Assembly: GCF_010729895.1 (NCBI RefSeq)
Contig: NZ_AP022612.1
Coordinates: 4,340,001-4,404,000, forward strand
Length of the DNA stretch: 64,000 nt
Reading direction: 5' to 3'
Source: Mycolicibacterium confluentis
GTDB taxonomy: Bacteria; Actinomycetota; Actinomycetes; Mycobacteriales; Mycobacteriaceae
Shown in pieces: positions 1 through 8,396 of the stretch. A program made the position numbers and the translations under genes. Each line of letters begins with the position of its first letter. Positions within the stretch are counted from its first letter, which is position 1. The notes under the pieces are model-generated. The model did not search any database. It worked only from the letters and a program-made list of their open reading frames with translations, and had not been told where the DNA came from.

Positions 1-187
1 TGTGGTCGAGGAGGAGGTCGAGGATGTAGTCACGGTCCTCGCCGAGTCGGGTGATGGGCCGGAAGACGCCCACGCGGGGCGCGGTCGCGGCCAGTCGGCG
101 CAGGATGCCCAAGGCAATCGTCGACTTTCCGGTGTCACCTTCCGGCGACGCGATGTAGATGCCGGAGGCGCGGCCGTTGTCCACCAT
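1..187 (-). CDS. pta: Phosphate acetyltransferase, N-terminal fragment
   Basis: This is the first 62 codons of a gene that continues off the left edge. It starts at an ATG read leftward from 187. A P-loop of the form SPEGDTGKST lies near residues 14-23, followed by a GVFRPI segment, the pattern of the N-terminal DRTGG/P-loop part of long actinobacterial Pta. Pta interconverts acetyl-CoA and acetyl phosphate and usually sits next to ackA. In mycobacteria pta lies close to fgd1; here the two are separated by about 12.8 kb of other genes. The catalytic phosphotransacetylase domain is outside the window, so the name rests on the N-terminus only. Confidence 0.85.
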   Translation of the reverse strand, partial: MVDNGRASGIYIASPEGDTGKSTIALGILRRLAATAPRVGVFRPITRLGEDRDYILDLLLDH

Positions 188-435
188 GTCTCCAGCCTCG
201 CACGCGCCGCACCCACCCCAAGCGGCAGCCACTCTCCATGCCAGGCGTGTGCACGCATTAGCGCCATTTTGGCAAACTTAAAGCTGAACCGCGGATCTCG
301 AACTTATAACATTACATGCATATTGTGGCGAAGCTCACAGGGCTGCGACTCCCGATTGTGACCGAAGTCCCTAGGTGCTTTAGCTGCGCATATGTTCTCA
401 TTGTCCGGCCTCGGCGCTGCGACAAAGGATGCGAC
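188..435. promoter_or_regulatory. Divergent intergenic region pta / polysaccharide operon
   Basis: This 248-bp stretch lies between the pta start and the first gene of the polysaccharide operon and must hold the promoters of both. From about 240 to 320 it is noticeably richer in A+T than its surroundings. A TATAAC hexamer at 305-310 could be a -10 element for the rightward operon, leaving a leader of about 120 nt. I see no convincing -35 at the right spacing. No RNA gene or riboswitch was recognised. Confidence 0.35.
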
Positions 436-1953
436 ATGACGATTTCAGCAAATATCTTGCACCCGCCACCGCAGAACTCCGCCAACAAACTCGTTACCAA
501 CAGCAACAAACTTGACCATCCCAACGGCAGCGCCGAGGCGGAAGCGCCCGCGCCCGCCACGGCAGCACAGGGTTCAGACAGCTTCTGGCCGCAGGTCGCC
601 GCGATTGTGGCACTCACCGGCGTCGGTTACATGTTCGTCTTCGCCGGCGTGGTGGCCGACGTGCTGAACGGATCACGCAATGCGTATCTGCTGACCGTTC
701 CGGTGCTCATCCTCCTCATCGTCAGCAGTTATCGATCCTGCAATGACGGCGTCGGGGACTCGGAGTCAGACTGGATCCTCGCCGTACTGCTCGGCGTGGG
801 TGGTCTCGTAGGCATCCACCTGTTCACCCAGCGCGGACCAACCGTCGCCGCGCTCTGGCACCTCGACCTGGTGGGCGTCGCCTTCTGGATCGCCTGTTGC
901 GCGGTGGTGGTGGCAGGTTCGCGACGAGTGTTTCGGGCGTGGGCGGCAGGGGCGTTCCTGCTGTGCTGCCTGACACCGCTGCCCTCCCAACTCGCGGTCG
1001 CGCACTTGGGCGGTTCCGACGCTGACGCCGCGATGGTCGCCGCGGCACTGGGGGCGACGGCAGTCTTCCTGTGCGGCCGCGGAATCGCGCTGCACTGGCG
1101 CATCGCCGCTGCCGCCGGTTGTCTCCTGCTCGCCGCCATCACCACGACGACCCTCGATGGAGTGGTCGGTCTGACGATCCTGGTCCTCATCGCCGGGGGC
1201 GCGGTGCCTGTGCTGTGCGCCGCTCTCCTCTACCCGCTGCGCCCCGCGGCCAACCCCCTGCGCATCGGGGGCAGCACACCGCCGCCACTGCACCGCTCGC
1301 CCCGAACCATCGTGCTGCTCACCCTCGGTTCGCTCGGGATGCTGGCCGCGCATCCACTGCAGAGCCCACCCGCAGCGCCGGCGTCGGCACCCGCTGACTG
1401 GGTGACGAACGCAGGGTTGCTCCAGCCGACGCCCATTCCATTCATCAGTCGGTTCCTGGGCCCCGACGCGTCCCTGACCCGGTACACCGCTCCCGTCCCC
1501 GACGGGAGCCCCCCGGCCGTGGTGGATGTCATGACCAGCTCCAATCTGGCCGGGCTGCGGGACTACACCGACGCCGTCTGGTACCCCTCGGCAGAACCGC
1601 TGAACTATCGCCCGGCGGATCCGGAACTGGGCGCCCCCAACGGATCTCGGGTCGTCTACAACAATCCCGACATCGCAACCAGCGACGCCGAACAGCATTG
1701 GTACGCCGTGACATGGCTGTGGCGCACGCCGGACGCCTACGAACGTGTCACGGTGCTGGTCAACCAGTCGCAGACGTCGCACGAGCCACCCCCCATGCCG
1801 CGCCCGCTGTCGATCTCCAACACCCTGATCGATCCGACCCTGTGGTTGTCGCGCCGTCAATCATCCGACGCCGGAGAGCTGAACCCAAGCGTGATGCACC
1901 GTGCTGCCGAGGTGGTCCGTGTGATCACGGAGACCAGTGGCCGCGATGGGTGA
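436..1953 (+). CDS. Polytopic membrane protein, exosortase/EpsI-like layout
   Basis: About 505 aa. The ATG at 436 is chosen because AAAGGA stands at 424-429 with 6-bp spacing; an earlier ATG at 316 has no such site. A Pro/Ala-rich N-terminus is followed by roughly eight hydrophobic segments to about residue 300. A predicted extracytoplasmic domain with a WYAVTWLW stretch makes up the last 170 residues. A membrane half plus a soluble C-terminal half, next to a polysaccharide synthase, recalls exosortase/EpsI-type proteins. However, I do not find the catalytic Cys in an ACSG context, so that link is weak. The C-terminus overlaps the next gene by 8 bp, indicating translational coupling in the operon. 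Function is otherwise unknown. Confidence 0.7.
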   Translation: MTISANILHPPPQNSANKLVTNSNKLDHPNGSAEAEAPAPATAAQGSDSFWPQVAAIVALTGVGYMFVFAGVVADVLNGSRNAYLLTVPVLILLIVSSYRSCNDGVGDSESDWILAVLLGVGGLVGIHLFTQRGPTVAALWHLDLVGVAFWIACCAVVVAGSRRVFRAWAAGAFLLCCLTPLPSQLAVAHLGGSDADAAMVAAALGATAVFLCGRGIALHWRIAAAAGCLLLAAITTTTLDGVVGLTILVLIAGGAVPVLCAALLYPLRPAANPLRIGGSTPPPLHRSPRTIVLLTLGSLGMLAAHPLQSPPAAPASAPADWVTNAGLLQPTPIPFISRFLGPDASLTRYTAPVPDGSPPAVVDVMTSSNLAGLRDYTDAVWYPSAEPLNYRPADPELGAPNGSRVVYNNPDIATSDAEQHWYAVTWLWRTPDAYERVTVLVNQSQTSHEPPPMPRPLSISNTLIDPTLWLSRRQSSDAGELNPSVMHRAAEVVRVITETSGRDG

Positions 1954-3388
1954 GGACCACCAACACCGACCCCACCTGCATTTACCGCATCTCCCTCGAC
2001 CGCACCTGCCCCCGCACCTGTCGGCGCGCACTGTGCTGCAAGGCAGGTCACTGAAGCGTCTGGGCGTGGCAGCGGTCCTCATCGCCGGTCTGAGCGTGTT
2101 GGCGCCCGGGTACCTTCCGGTCCTGTTGTTGACGGCGACGGCACTGGTGTACCTGGTGTCGACCGTCGACCGAAACCTTCTGATTCTCAAGGGACTTCGC
2201 TCCCCATCCTTCGTCACCATCAGCGACGAGCAGGCCTTGTCGATTCCCGACGACGAACTGCCCGTCTACACGGTGCTGCTGCCGGTCTACCACGAGCCCA
2301 AGATTGTGGAGGACCTGATCAACGGCGTCTGCCGACTCGACTACCCCAGCGACCGACTCGAACTGCTGCTGCTGGTGGAGGAGGACGACACCGAGACGCA
2401 GAACGCGCTGTCCAGCCTGCCGTTGGAGAACATCCGCATCGTCCTCGTGCCCCACAGCATGCCCAAGACCAAGCCGAAGGCCTGTAACTACGGGATGCTC
2501 CTCCCAGACCGCAGAGGTGAGCTGGTCACCATCTACGACGCCGAGGACATCCCCGACCCGCTGCAACTTCGGCGTGCGGTGGCGGCCTTCCGGAACCTGC
2601 CCGAGGACGTCGGGTGCCTGCAGGCTCGACTCGCCTATTTCAACGAACGCCAGAATCTGCTGACGCGTTGGTTCTCATTGGAATACGACCAGTGGTTCGG
2701 CCTGGTGCTGCCCGCGGTCGAGAACGCCGGCTGCGTCGTGCCTCTCGGCGGGACCTCCAACCACATGCCAGCCCGGGTCTGGCATGCGGTCGGCGGGTGG
2801 GACGAGTTCAACGTCACCGAGGACGCTGACCTCGGCGTCCGGTTGGCGCGACACGGGTACAAGACCCTGATCCTCGACTCCACCACTCTTGAAGAGGCCA
2901 ATTCCGATGTCGTGAACTGGATCAGGCAGCGTTCCCGTTGGTACAAGGGTTACCTGCAGACCACGTTCGTCCACCTTCGTCACCCGCTGCAGTTGCGCCG
3001 GGAGATCGGCACCGTGGCCCTACTGAGGCTGGTCAACATGACCGGGGCGATTCCGATCACCAGCGCCCTGAACCTGGTCTTCTGGTCGACGATGCTGATC
3101 TGGATTCTCGGTCACCCCTCGATGATCTCGACGCTGTTCCCGCCGTTCACCTACTACATCTGCCTTGCCACCTTCATCATCGGGACGCCGCTGTTCATCT
3201 TCATCGAGCTGATCGTCGCGCAGGTGCTCGGCAAGCCGTACCTGTGGTGGGCGGCCCTGCTCATTCCGCTGTACTGGTTCCTGCAGTCGGTCGCCGCATT
3301 GAAGGCGATCTACCAGTTGATCTTCCGTCCGTTCTTCTGGGAGAAGACGGTGCACGGACTGGCCATTCCCTACTCGCTACAGAAATGA
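1946..3388 (+). CDS. Family 2 processive glycosyltransferase (BcsA/XagB-like)
   Basis: 480 aa from the ATG at 1946, which has GGAGA at 1929-1933; an in-frame GTG at 1937 is too close to that site. Two TM helices (about residues 37-73) precede a GT-A domain with D-x-x-D at 198-201 (DAED), TED at 291-293 and the processive motif QRSRW at 328-332. Four or so TM helices follow. This is the signature of inverting, UDP-sugar-using, membrane-embedded polysaccharide synthases such as cellulose or beta-glucan synthases. The protein ends right after the TM region and has no C-terminal PilZ domain, so the usual direct c-di-GMP control of BcsA is absent. The first 24 residues are unusually rich in His and Pro. 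The polymer made is unknown. Confidence 0.88.
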   Translation: MGEDHQHRPHLHLPHLPRPHLPPHLSARTVLQGRSLKRLGVAAVLIAGLSVLAPGYLPVLLLTATALVYLVSTVDRNLLILKGLRSPSFVTISDEQALSIPDDELPVYTVLLPVYHEPKIVEDLINGVCRLDYPSDRLELLLLVEEDDTETQNALSSLPLENIRIVLVPHSMPKTKPKACNYGMLLPDRRGELVTIYDAEDIPDPLQLRRAVAAFRNLPEDVGCLQARLAYFNERQNLLTRWFSLEYDQWFGLVLPAVENAGCVVPLGGTSNHMPARVWHAVGGWDEFNVTEDADLGVRLARHGYKTLILDSTTLEEANSDVVNWIRQRSRWYKGYLQTTFVHLRHPLQLRREIGTVALLRLVNMTGAIPITSALNLVFWSTMLIWILGHPSMISTLFPPFTYYICLATFIIGTPLFIFIELIVAQVLGKPYLWWAALLIPLYWFLQSVAALKAIYQLIFRPFFWEKTVHGLAIPYSLQK

Positions 3389-3398
3389 CAGCGCCGAC

Positions 3399-5288
3399 AT
3401 GTTCCTTCTGCTCAGACTTCTCGCCGCTCTCGCGGTGGCCGTGACGGCCGTCGCGAACGCCACCTTTGCCGTTGCCGAACCGGAGGAGAACCCCGGTATC
3501 GGCTGGCGGCAACTCGGGCTGCCCGATCGAATCGACATCGTCGGTTCCGACCAGCCCAACGACGTCGCCCTTCCGGTGCCGCCCGGCGTGGTGCCAACCG
3601 TGCTGACCGGATTCATCGGATCGGTGGTCAACGTGGTCGCGGGGCGGGTCGACGTAGTCGACGCAGCCGGTATGGTGCTCGGCGGCATCGTCGTACCCGC
3701 GGACCAGAGCACCGTGTGGTTCGCCGTCGACACCGCCAACGCCAAGATCGTCGAGGGCAAGGCCAAGCTGAGTTTCGTTCTGCGTGACGGTAATCAACAC
3801 GTCGACGGTTGCACTCGCCCACCCACCGTGGCCCTCACCCAGCTCGCCACCGTGTTCTCCGGCGACGTGCCCAACCCCGCCACGATCGCCGACTTCCTGC
3901 CTGGCTATCTCGAACGCATCGTGATCCGGGTCGGGCCGGACCCCGCCACCGATGTGCAGCAGGCAGCGCTGAGCCTCGTCGCCAAACTCACGCACCTGTA
4001 TCGGCCGATCCCCGTCCGCATCGACGTGGACACCTCCGCCGAGATCACCCCACCAGGGGGCCCGCTGCAACGAGTGGTGGACATCCGGCACAGCGCGGAT
4101 TCCGGCATGTTCATCGAGCATCCCGGCACCCCCGAGGCGGCCCTGGTGATCTCTGGCTCCGGCACCGACCTGCTCAACCAGACCCAGCTGTTCGCCGACC
4201 GACGAGTGGCACTGGCCCAAACCGCCGCCGCGAGCGTCGATTCGGTCGTGGACGACAAGCCCAAGACCACCACCATCAAGACCTTCGACGAACTCGGGAT
4301 GACCACTTCAACGTCCGTGCAGGGCAGCACGACTCAGTATGTCGGTTTCGACACCGCGGCCTTCGGAGTCGGACCCGTCCAGCACGCCAGGATCCACGTG
4401 CTGGCCAACTACACGCCGATCGTCCGTGGTGAGGGTTCGGTGGTGATCCGGTCCGGATCGACCATCGTCGCCTCCCGGGTGCTCGACGACTCAGGACAAC
4501 TCGATGTCACCGGTGACATCCCCAAGGAATCCATCACGTCCAACGTCGGAATAGCCGTCGAACTGCGCTACGTACCGCAGCAGCAGTGCGCACCGCCGTC
4601 GGATCGAATCACTTTCACCCTGAATCCGGCGTCGACGGTCACCGTCACACCGGGCACCGACAACCGCGGTGGGTTCCCGGTGCTGCCGGGTGCCTTCACC
4701 CCGGACTTCGATGTGGCAGTCACCGATGCGCACGGCATTCGGTACGCCTCCCACGCGATCAACCTGATGGGCCAACAGTCCAGTGTGATTCTGCAGCCGC
4801 GGTTGACCCCGCTGGCCGAGACCGGTGGGTCGGGCGCCGGCCTGCTCGTCGTTGCCCCGGGCGACGTGCTGCGCGACGCGGGGCTGAACGCACCGCTGCT
4901 GACCGGAGCCGACCACACCATCCTTGTCAGCGGCCTTCCCGTCACCGGGATGAATCTGAATGGGCCGGTGGGCGTCATCCAGGCGTTCACCGCTGCGGAC
5001 CGCAACGTGTTGGCGATCAGTGGTTCCGCGGAACTGATCGAGCGAACCTTCGACCACATCCGCGGCCTGGAGGGGCGCTGGGCGTCGCTGACCGGTGATG
5101 TGGTCGCGACCGGGGCGGCCGGCGTCCCTGTGAATCTCACCGTGCGGGAGGGCGGTGCGCTGGTCAACGAGTATCCCGGTGACGGGTGGCGGTGGTGGGC
5201 GGTGGCCTCCGGGCTGATCGGGACGCTGCTGGTGATCGGCGCCGTTGCCGCAGTGCTGACCCGCCGTCGAAACCGCAATCGCGAATAG
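3399..5288 (+). CDS. BcsB-like exported synthase partner with C-terminal anchor
   Basis: 629 aa. An N-terminal signal peptide (about residues 1-26, ending AVA), a long beta-rich exported region and a single TM near residues 598-620 followed by RRRNRNRE give the topology of BcsB. BcsB is the periplasmic, tail-anchored partner of cellulose synthase that guides the nascent chain. Sequence features compatible with the family include repeated Ig/carbohydrate-binding-like segments, a VISGSGTDLLNQTQLF stretch and conserved-looking Cys near residues 143 and 397. The gene starts 10 bp after the synthase and ends 4 bp before the next gene, so all belong to one transcript. The partner role is inferred from topology and position. 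Confidence 0.75.
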   Translation: MFLLLRLLAALAVAVTAVANATFAVAEPEENPGIGWRQLGLPDRIDIVGSDQPNDVALPVPPGVVPTVLTGFIGSVVNVVAGRVDVVDAAGMVLGGIVVPADQSTVWFAVDTANAKIVEGKAKLSFVLRDGNQHVDGCTRPPTVALTQLATVFSGDVPNPATIADFLPGYLERIVIRVGPDPATDVQQAALSLVAKLTHLYRPIPVRIDVDTSAEITPPGGPLQRVVDIRHSADSGMFIEHPGTPEAALVISGSGTDLLNQTQLFADRRVALAQTAAASVDSVVDDKPKTTTIKTFDELGMTTSTSVQGSTTQYVGFDTAAFGVGPVQHARIHVLANYTPIVRGEGSVVIRSGSTIVASRVLDDSGQLDVTGDIPKESITSNVGIAVELRYVPQQQCAPPSDRITFTLNPASTVTVTPGTDNRGGFPVLPGAFTPDFDVAVTDAHGIRYASHAINLMGQQSSVILQPRLTPLAETGGSGAGLLVVAPGDVLRDAGLNAPLLTGADHTILVSGLPVTGMNLNGPVGVIQAFTAADRNVLAISGSAELIERTFDHIRGLEGRWASLTGDVVATGAAGVPVNLTVREGGALVNEYPGDGWRWWAVASGLIGTLLVIGAVAAVLTRRRNRNRE

Positions 5289-5292
5289 GCCC

Positions 5293-7011
5293 GTGACCAT
5301 CGCCGCATCGGCGCCGAGCGCTCCGACCCCAGCCCCGGTGGAGCGCCCGCCGCACCGACCCCGACGCACAGTGGGCCTGGCACTGTTCGCCGGACTGACT
5401 GCGTTGTACTTCGCCATCGGCGCAGTGCTGGTCCTGCGCTACAACCTCTTCGATCCCGACTCCCCGAGTCGGGTGGCCAACGCGGGTTACGCGGTGATGA
5501 GTCGTCATGCGCATCTCTCGGCCATCGGGTTCGTCTGGAATCCCCTTCCCAGCCTCGTTCAGATTCCGCTGATGGGCCTGAGTCACTGGTGGCCGGCGCT
5601 CAAGACACACGGTCTGGCCGGTGTCATTCAAAGCTCGATGTTCATGGCCGCGGCCGCGGTGATGATCCGCCGGATCGCGCTGGACCGAGGGCTGGGTACC
5701 GCGTGGGTGTGGTTGGCAGTGGGATGTTTCGCGCTACAGCCGGCGATCATCGTCTACGGGGCATCCGGGATGAGCGAGGCGGCGCAGATGTTCTGCGTCC
5801 TGTGGGCGGTCCGCTACCTCCTGCTGTGGGTGGATTCCCAGTGGCCTGGACACCTCGGTTGGGCCGGAATCGCTTTGGGAGTCGGATATCTCGCCCGATA
5901 CGAACTCGTCCCTGCCGTATGCGGGGTCATGCTGCTGATCGCCGTCCTCGCCTGGCTGCGCCCACCGCCGGGCGAACGGCTCGCGAACCTGCTGCTGTCC
6001 GTCAGCATCGTGGCCTTCCCGATCGTTCTGAGCGCGGCGATATGGGCGATCACCGGATGGATCGTCAGTGACCAGCTTTTCGCGACGGTCTCGTCGCAGT
6101 ACGGCAACGAGAGTCAGGTGTCTGCCGCGGCAAGCCACGGCGGACCACAGGGCCTGGCAGCGTCCTCGGACTGGGTCGTGATCTCGGCCCGTCTGCTCGG
6201 CATGCAGCCGTTCGTCGTCATCGCGGTCGCCGGCGCGGTGGCACTCACCGTGCTTACCCGCAGGGTCGAACATCTGGTCGCAGTCGCCGCGATCGGCCCC
6301 ATGGTCCTGTTCACGATGTGGGGTCAATACTCGTCGCTCACCTTCGGCTGGTTCAGGTTCTACCTGATGGCAGTCCCGCTGGTGCTGTGCATCGCGATGA
6401 CCTGCTGGCGTCCCGGTGCCGAGCGGCCGACGCGATGGCACACCGGCACTCCGGTGGCGAAACTGGGCGCTGTGCTGATCTCGCTGTCGATTGCGGTCGG
6501 CTTCCCAGTGACGCTGCTGGCCTCCGCTGACCCGCGGATCGGCAACCAGCAGTTGCAGTTCGGCCTCATGTCGCTCATCCGCGACGGCGATGAATCCAGC
6601 GAGGGCCAGTGGTATCGGCGCCTCCTGGTCACCGACCGCACACTGGCCGACTACTTCGACCGACGGAACCTGCCGGACGGCTCGGTCCTCATGGACAGCT
6701 TCGTCACCTGGGGGGTCTGGTTGGAGTCCGACCGCCCCCACCAGTTCGTCATCACCAGTGACTACGACTTCAGGGCTGCCCTGAATCGGCCGTGGGACTT
6801 CGGAGTTCGATACATAGTCGCGGTCAATCCAACCGTGACCGACGCGGACGCCGTCAACCGGCGATACCCGACTATATGGGCCGACGGTGCCGGGATCGGA
6901 ATGCTGGCGCTCACCGTCTACGGCGCCACCGGCGACGAGCGGTTTCGCGTCTATGAGGTCATCGAACCCCCCTCGTCGGTGGTCGACGAGCCGTCGGCGT
7001 CGACGGGGTGA
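5293..7011 (+). CDS. GT-C-like polytopic membrane protein
   Basis: 572 aa from a GTG 4 bp after the BcsB-like gene. About 10-12 hydrophobic helices are interrupted by a loop with a DPDSP motif near residue 54, directly after the first helix. That is the usual place of the acidic catalytic motif in GT-C (GT39/GT87-like, polyprenyl-phosphate-sugar-using) transferases. A soluble extracytoplasmic tail of about 150 residues ends the protein. It probably adds a sugar or other group to the polymer or to a lipid carrier at the outer face of the membrane. It meets the oppositely oriented PLP enzyme gene with zero spacing between stop codons. Confidence 0.7.
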   Translation: MTIAASAPSAPTPAPVERPPHRPRRTVGLALFAGLTALYFAIGAVLVLRYNLFDPDSPSRVANAGYAVMSRHAHLSAIGFVWNPLPSLVQIPLMGLSHWWPALKTHGLAGVIQSSMFMAAAAVMIRRIALDRGLGTAWVWLAVGCFALQPAIIVYGASGMSEAAQMFCVLWAVRYLLLWVDSQWPGHLGWAGIALGVGYLARYELVPAVCGVMLLIAVLAWLRPPPGERLANLLLSVSIVAFPIVLSAAIWAITGWIVSDQLFATVSSQYGNESQVSAAASHGGPQGLAASSDWVVISARLLGMQPFVVIAVAGAVALTVLTRRVEHLVAVAAIGPMVLFTMWGQYSSLTFGWFRFYLMAVPLVLCIAMTCWRPGAERPTRWHTGTPVAKLGAVLISLSIAVGFPVTLLASADPRIGNQQLQFGLMSLIRDGDESSEGQWYRRLLVTDRTLADYFDRRNLPDGSVLMDSFVTWGVWLESDRPHQFVITSDYDFRAALNRPWDFGVRYIVAVNPTVTDADAVNRRYPTIWADGAGIGMLALTVYGATGDERFRVYEVIEPPSSVVDEPSASTG

Positions 7012-8334
7012 TCAGCCCACCAGCACCGCCGCAAACGCCGAGCAGAACCAGTCCACGTCCGAGGACGAGAACACCAGCGGCGGCCTGATCTTCAGCACAT
7101 TGCCGTCCCGCCCACACACCGAGATCAGCACGCGCTTCTCCCGCATGGCATTGACGATCGTGTGGGCCCTCGCGCGATCGGCCACGCCTGCGTCGTCGAC
7201 CACTTCGACACCGATGTACAACCCCGCGCCGCGCACCTCGCCGATGGTCGGGTTGTCGGCCGCCAGCGCGGCCAGTTCGGTGCGCAACGCTTCGCCGACC
7301 CGTGCGGCGTTGTCGATCAGGCCCTCGTCCTCGATCACGTCCAACACGGCGCCGGCGGCGGCCATCGACACCGGGTTACCACCGAAGGTGTTGAAGTAGG
7401 GCACGCCGCGCGCAAACGCCGACAACACCTCCGACCGCGCGGCCATCGCCGCCACCGGCAGTCCATTGGCCATCGGCTTGCCCATAGTCACGAGATCGGG
7501 CGTCACGCCGTGGCGGGTGAATCCCCACATTCCGTCACCGGTCCGGCCGAATCCCGGCTGGACCTCGTCGGCGATGAACACCCCGCCGGCCCTGCGCACC
7601 GCGGCCACCGCGGGGGCCAGCACCGTTGGATCCGGATGGATGCCGTCCGAGGAGAAGATGGTGTCGACGATCAACGCACTGCACCCGTAACCGGCGGCCC
7701 GCAAATCGGTGATGGCGTCCTCGACAGCGGCCAGGAACCGCGACGCGGTCTCCTCCCCCCACCGGTACGCGTCCGGCGCCGGCACCGTGCGCACATGGGC
7801 GCCGACGCTGGTCGCCCCGCCGATCGACGGCGAAATCGCGGTCACCGCTTCGGTGTTGCCGTGGTAGGCGTCGCTGGTGATGATCACTCCTGTTGCGCCC
7901 GTGGCCATGTGCGCCACGCGCAGGGCGAGGTCGTTGGCCTCCGAACCGGTACACGCATACATCACCTGGTCGACCTCGTCGGGCATGGTCTGCAGCAGGC
8001 GCTGCGAGTAGCCGACGATGCCGTCGTGCAGATAGCGGGTGTGGGTGTTGAGCAGTCCAAGCTGGCGCGTCACCGCGGCGACCACGCGCGGATGACAGTG
8101 CCCGACGCTGGCGACATTGTTGTAGGCGTCCAGGTACGGCGTGTCCTGCGCGTCGAAAAGCCGCGTGCCCTGGCCGCGGACCAGGTGTACCGGCCGTTCG
8201 TAGAACAGCCGGTACGCCGGGCCCAGCACCCGATCGCGCGAGGCGATCAGTGATTCGGAGTCGGGATCGAGGCCCTGGCCACCGCTGTAGCTGTTGGAAT
8301 CCATGATGTTGGAAAACCCCTGTGCGGAAACCAT
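7012..8334 (-). CDS. Class-III PLP enzyme, phospho-lyase (ETNPPL/PHYKPL) type
   Basis: 440 aa, fold type I class-III aminotransferase family. DEVQ stands at 256-259 and the PLP lysine is K286 in TMGKPMANG. The stretches NNVASVGHCHP (about 72-82), LLNTHTRYLHD (94-104) and YFNTFGGNPVS are strikingly like vertebrate AGXT2L1/ETNPPL and PHYKPL. Those are not transaminases; they eliminate phosphate and ammonia from O-phosphoethanolamine or 5-phosphohydroxylysine. An APH-fold kinase and an amino-acid permease lie next to it, which fits such a route (inference). An ordinary omega-transaminase remains possible. An alternative start is the Met at residue 11. The gap to the upstream permease gene is 62 bp, on the same strand. 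Confidence 0.85.
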   Translation of the reverse strand: MVSAQGFSNIMDSNSYSGGQGLDPDSESLIASRDRVLGPAYRLFYERPVHLVRGQGTRLFDAQDTPYLDAYNNVASVGHCHPRVVAAVTRQLGLLNTHTRYLHDGIVGYSQRLLQTMPDEVDQVMYACTGSEANDLALRVAHMATGATGVIITSDAYHGNTEAVTAISPSIGGATSVGAHVRTVPAPDAYRWGEETASRFLAAVEDAITDLRAAGYGCSALIVDTIFSSDGIHPDPTVLAPAVAAVRRAGGVFIADEVQPGFGRTGDGMWGFTRHGVTPDLVTMGKPMANGLPVAAMAARSEVLSAFARGVPYFNTFGGNPVSMAAAGAVLDVIEDEGLIDNAARVGEALRTELAALAADNPTIGEVRGAGLYIGVEVVDDAGVADRARAHTIVNAMREKRVLISVCGRDGNVLKIRPPLVFSSSDVDWFCSAFAAVLVG

Positions 8335-8396
8335 TTTCCCGGCTCCTCATTCCTGTCTCTCGCTGAAGTGGTGTCAATGCGCGTGCGGCGTGGGCG

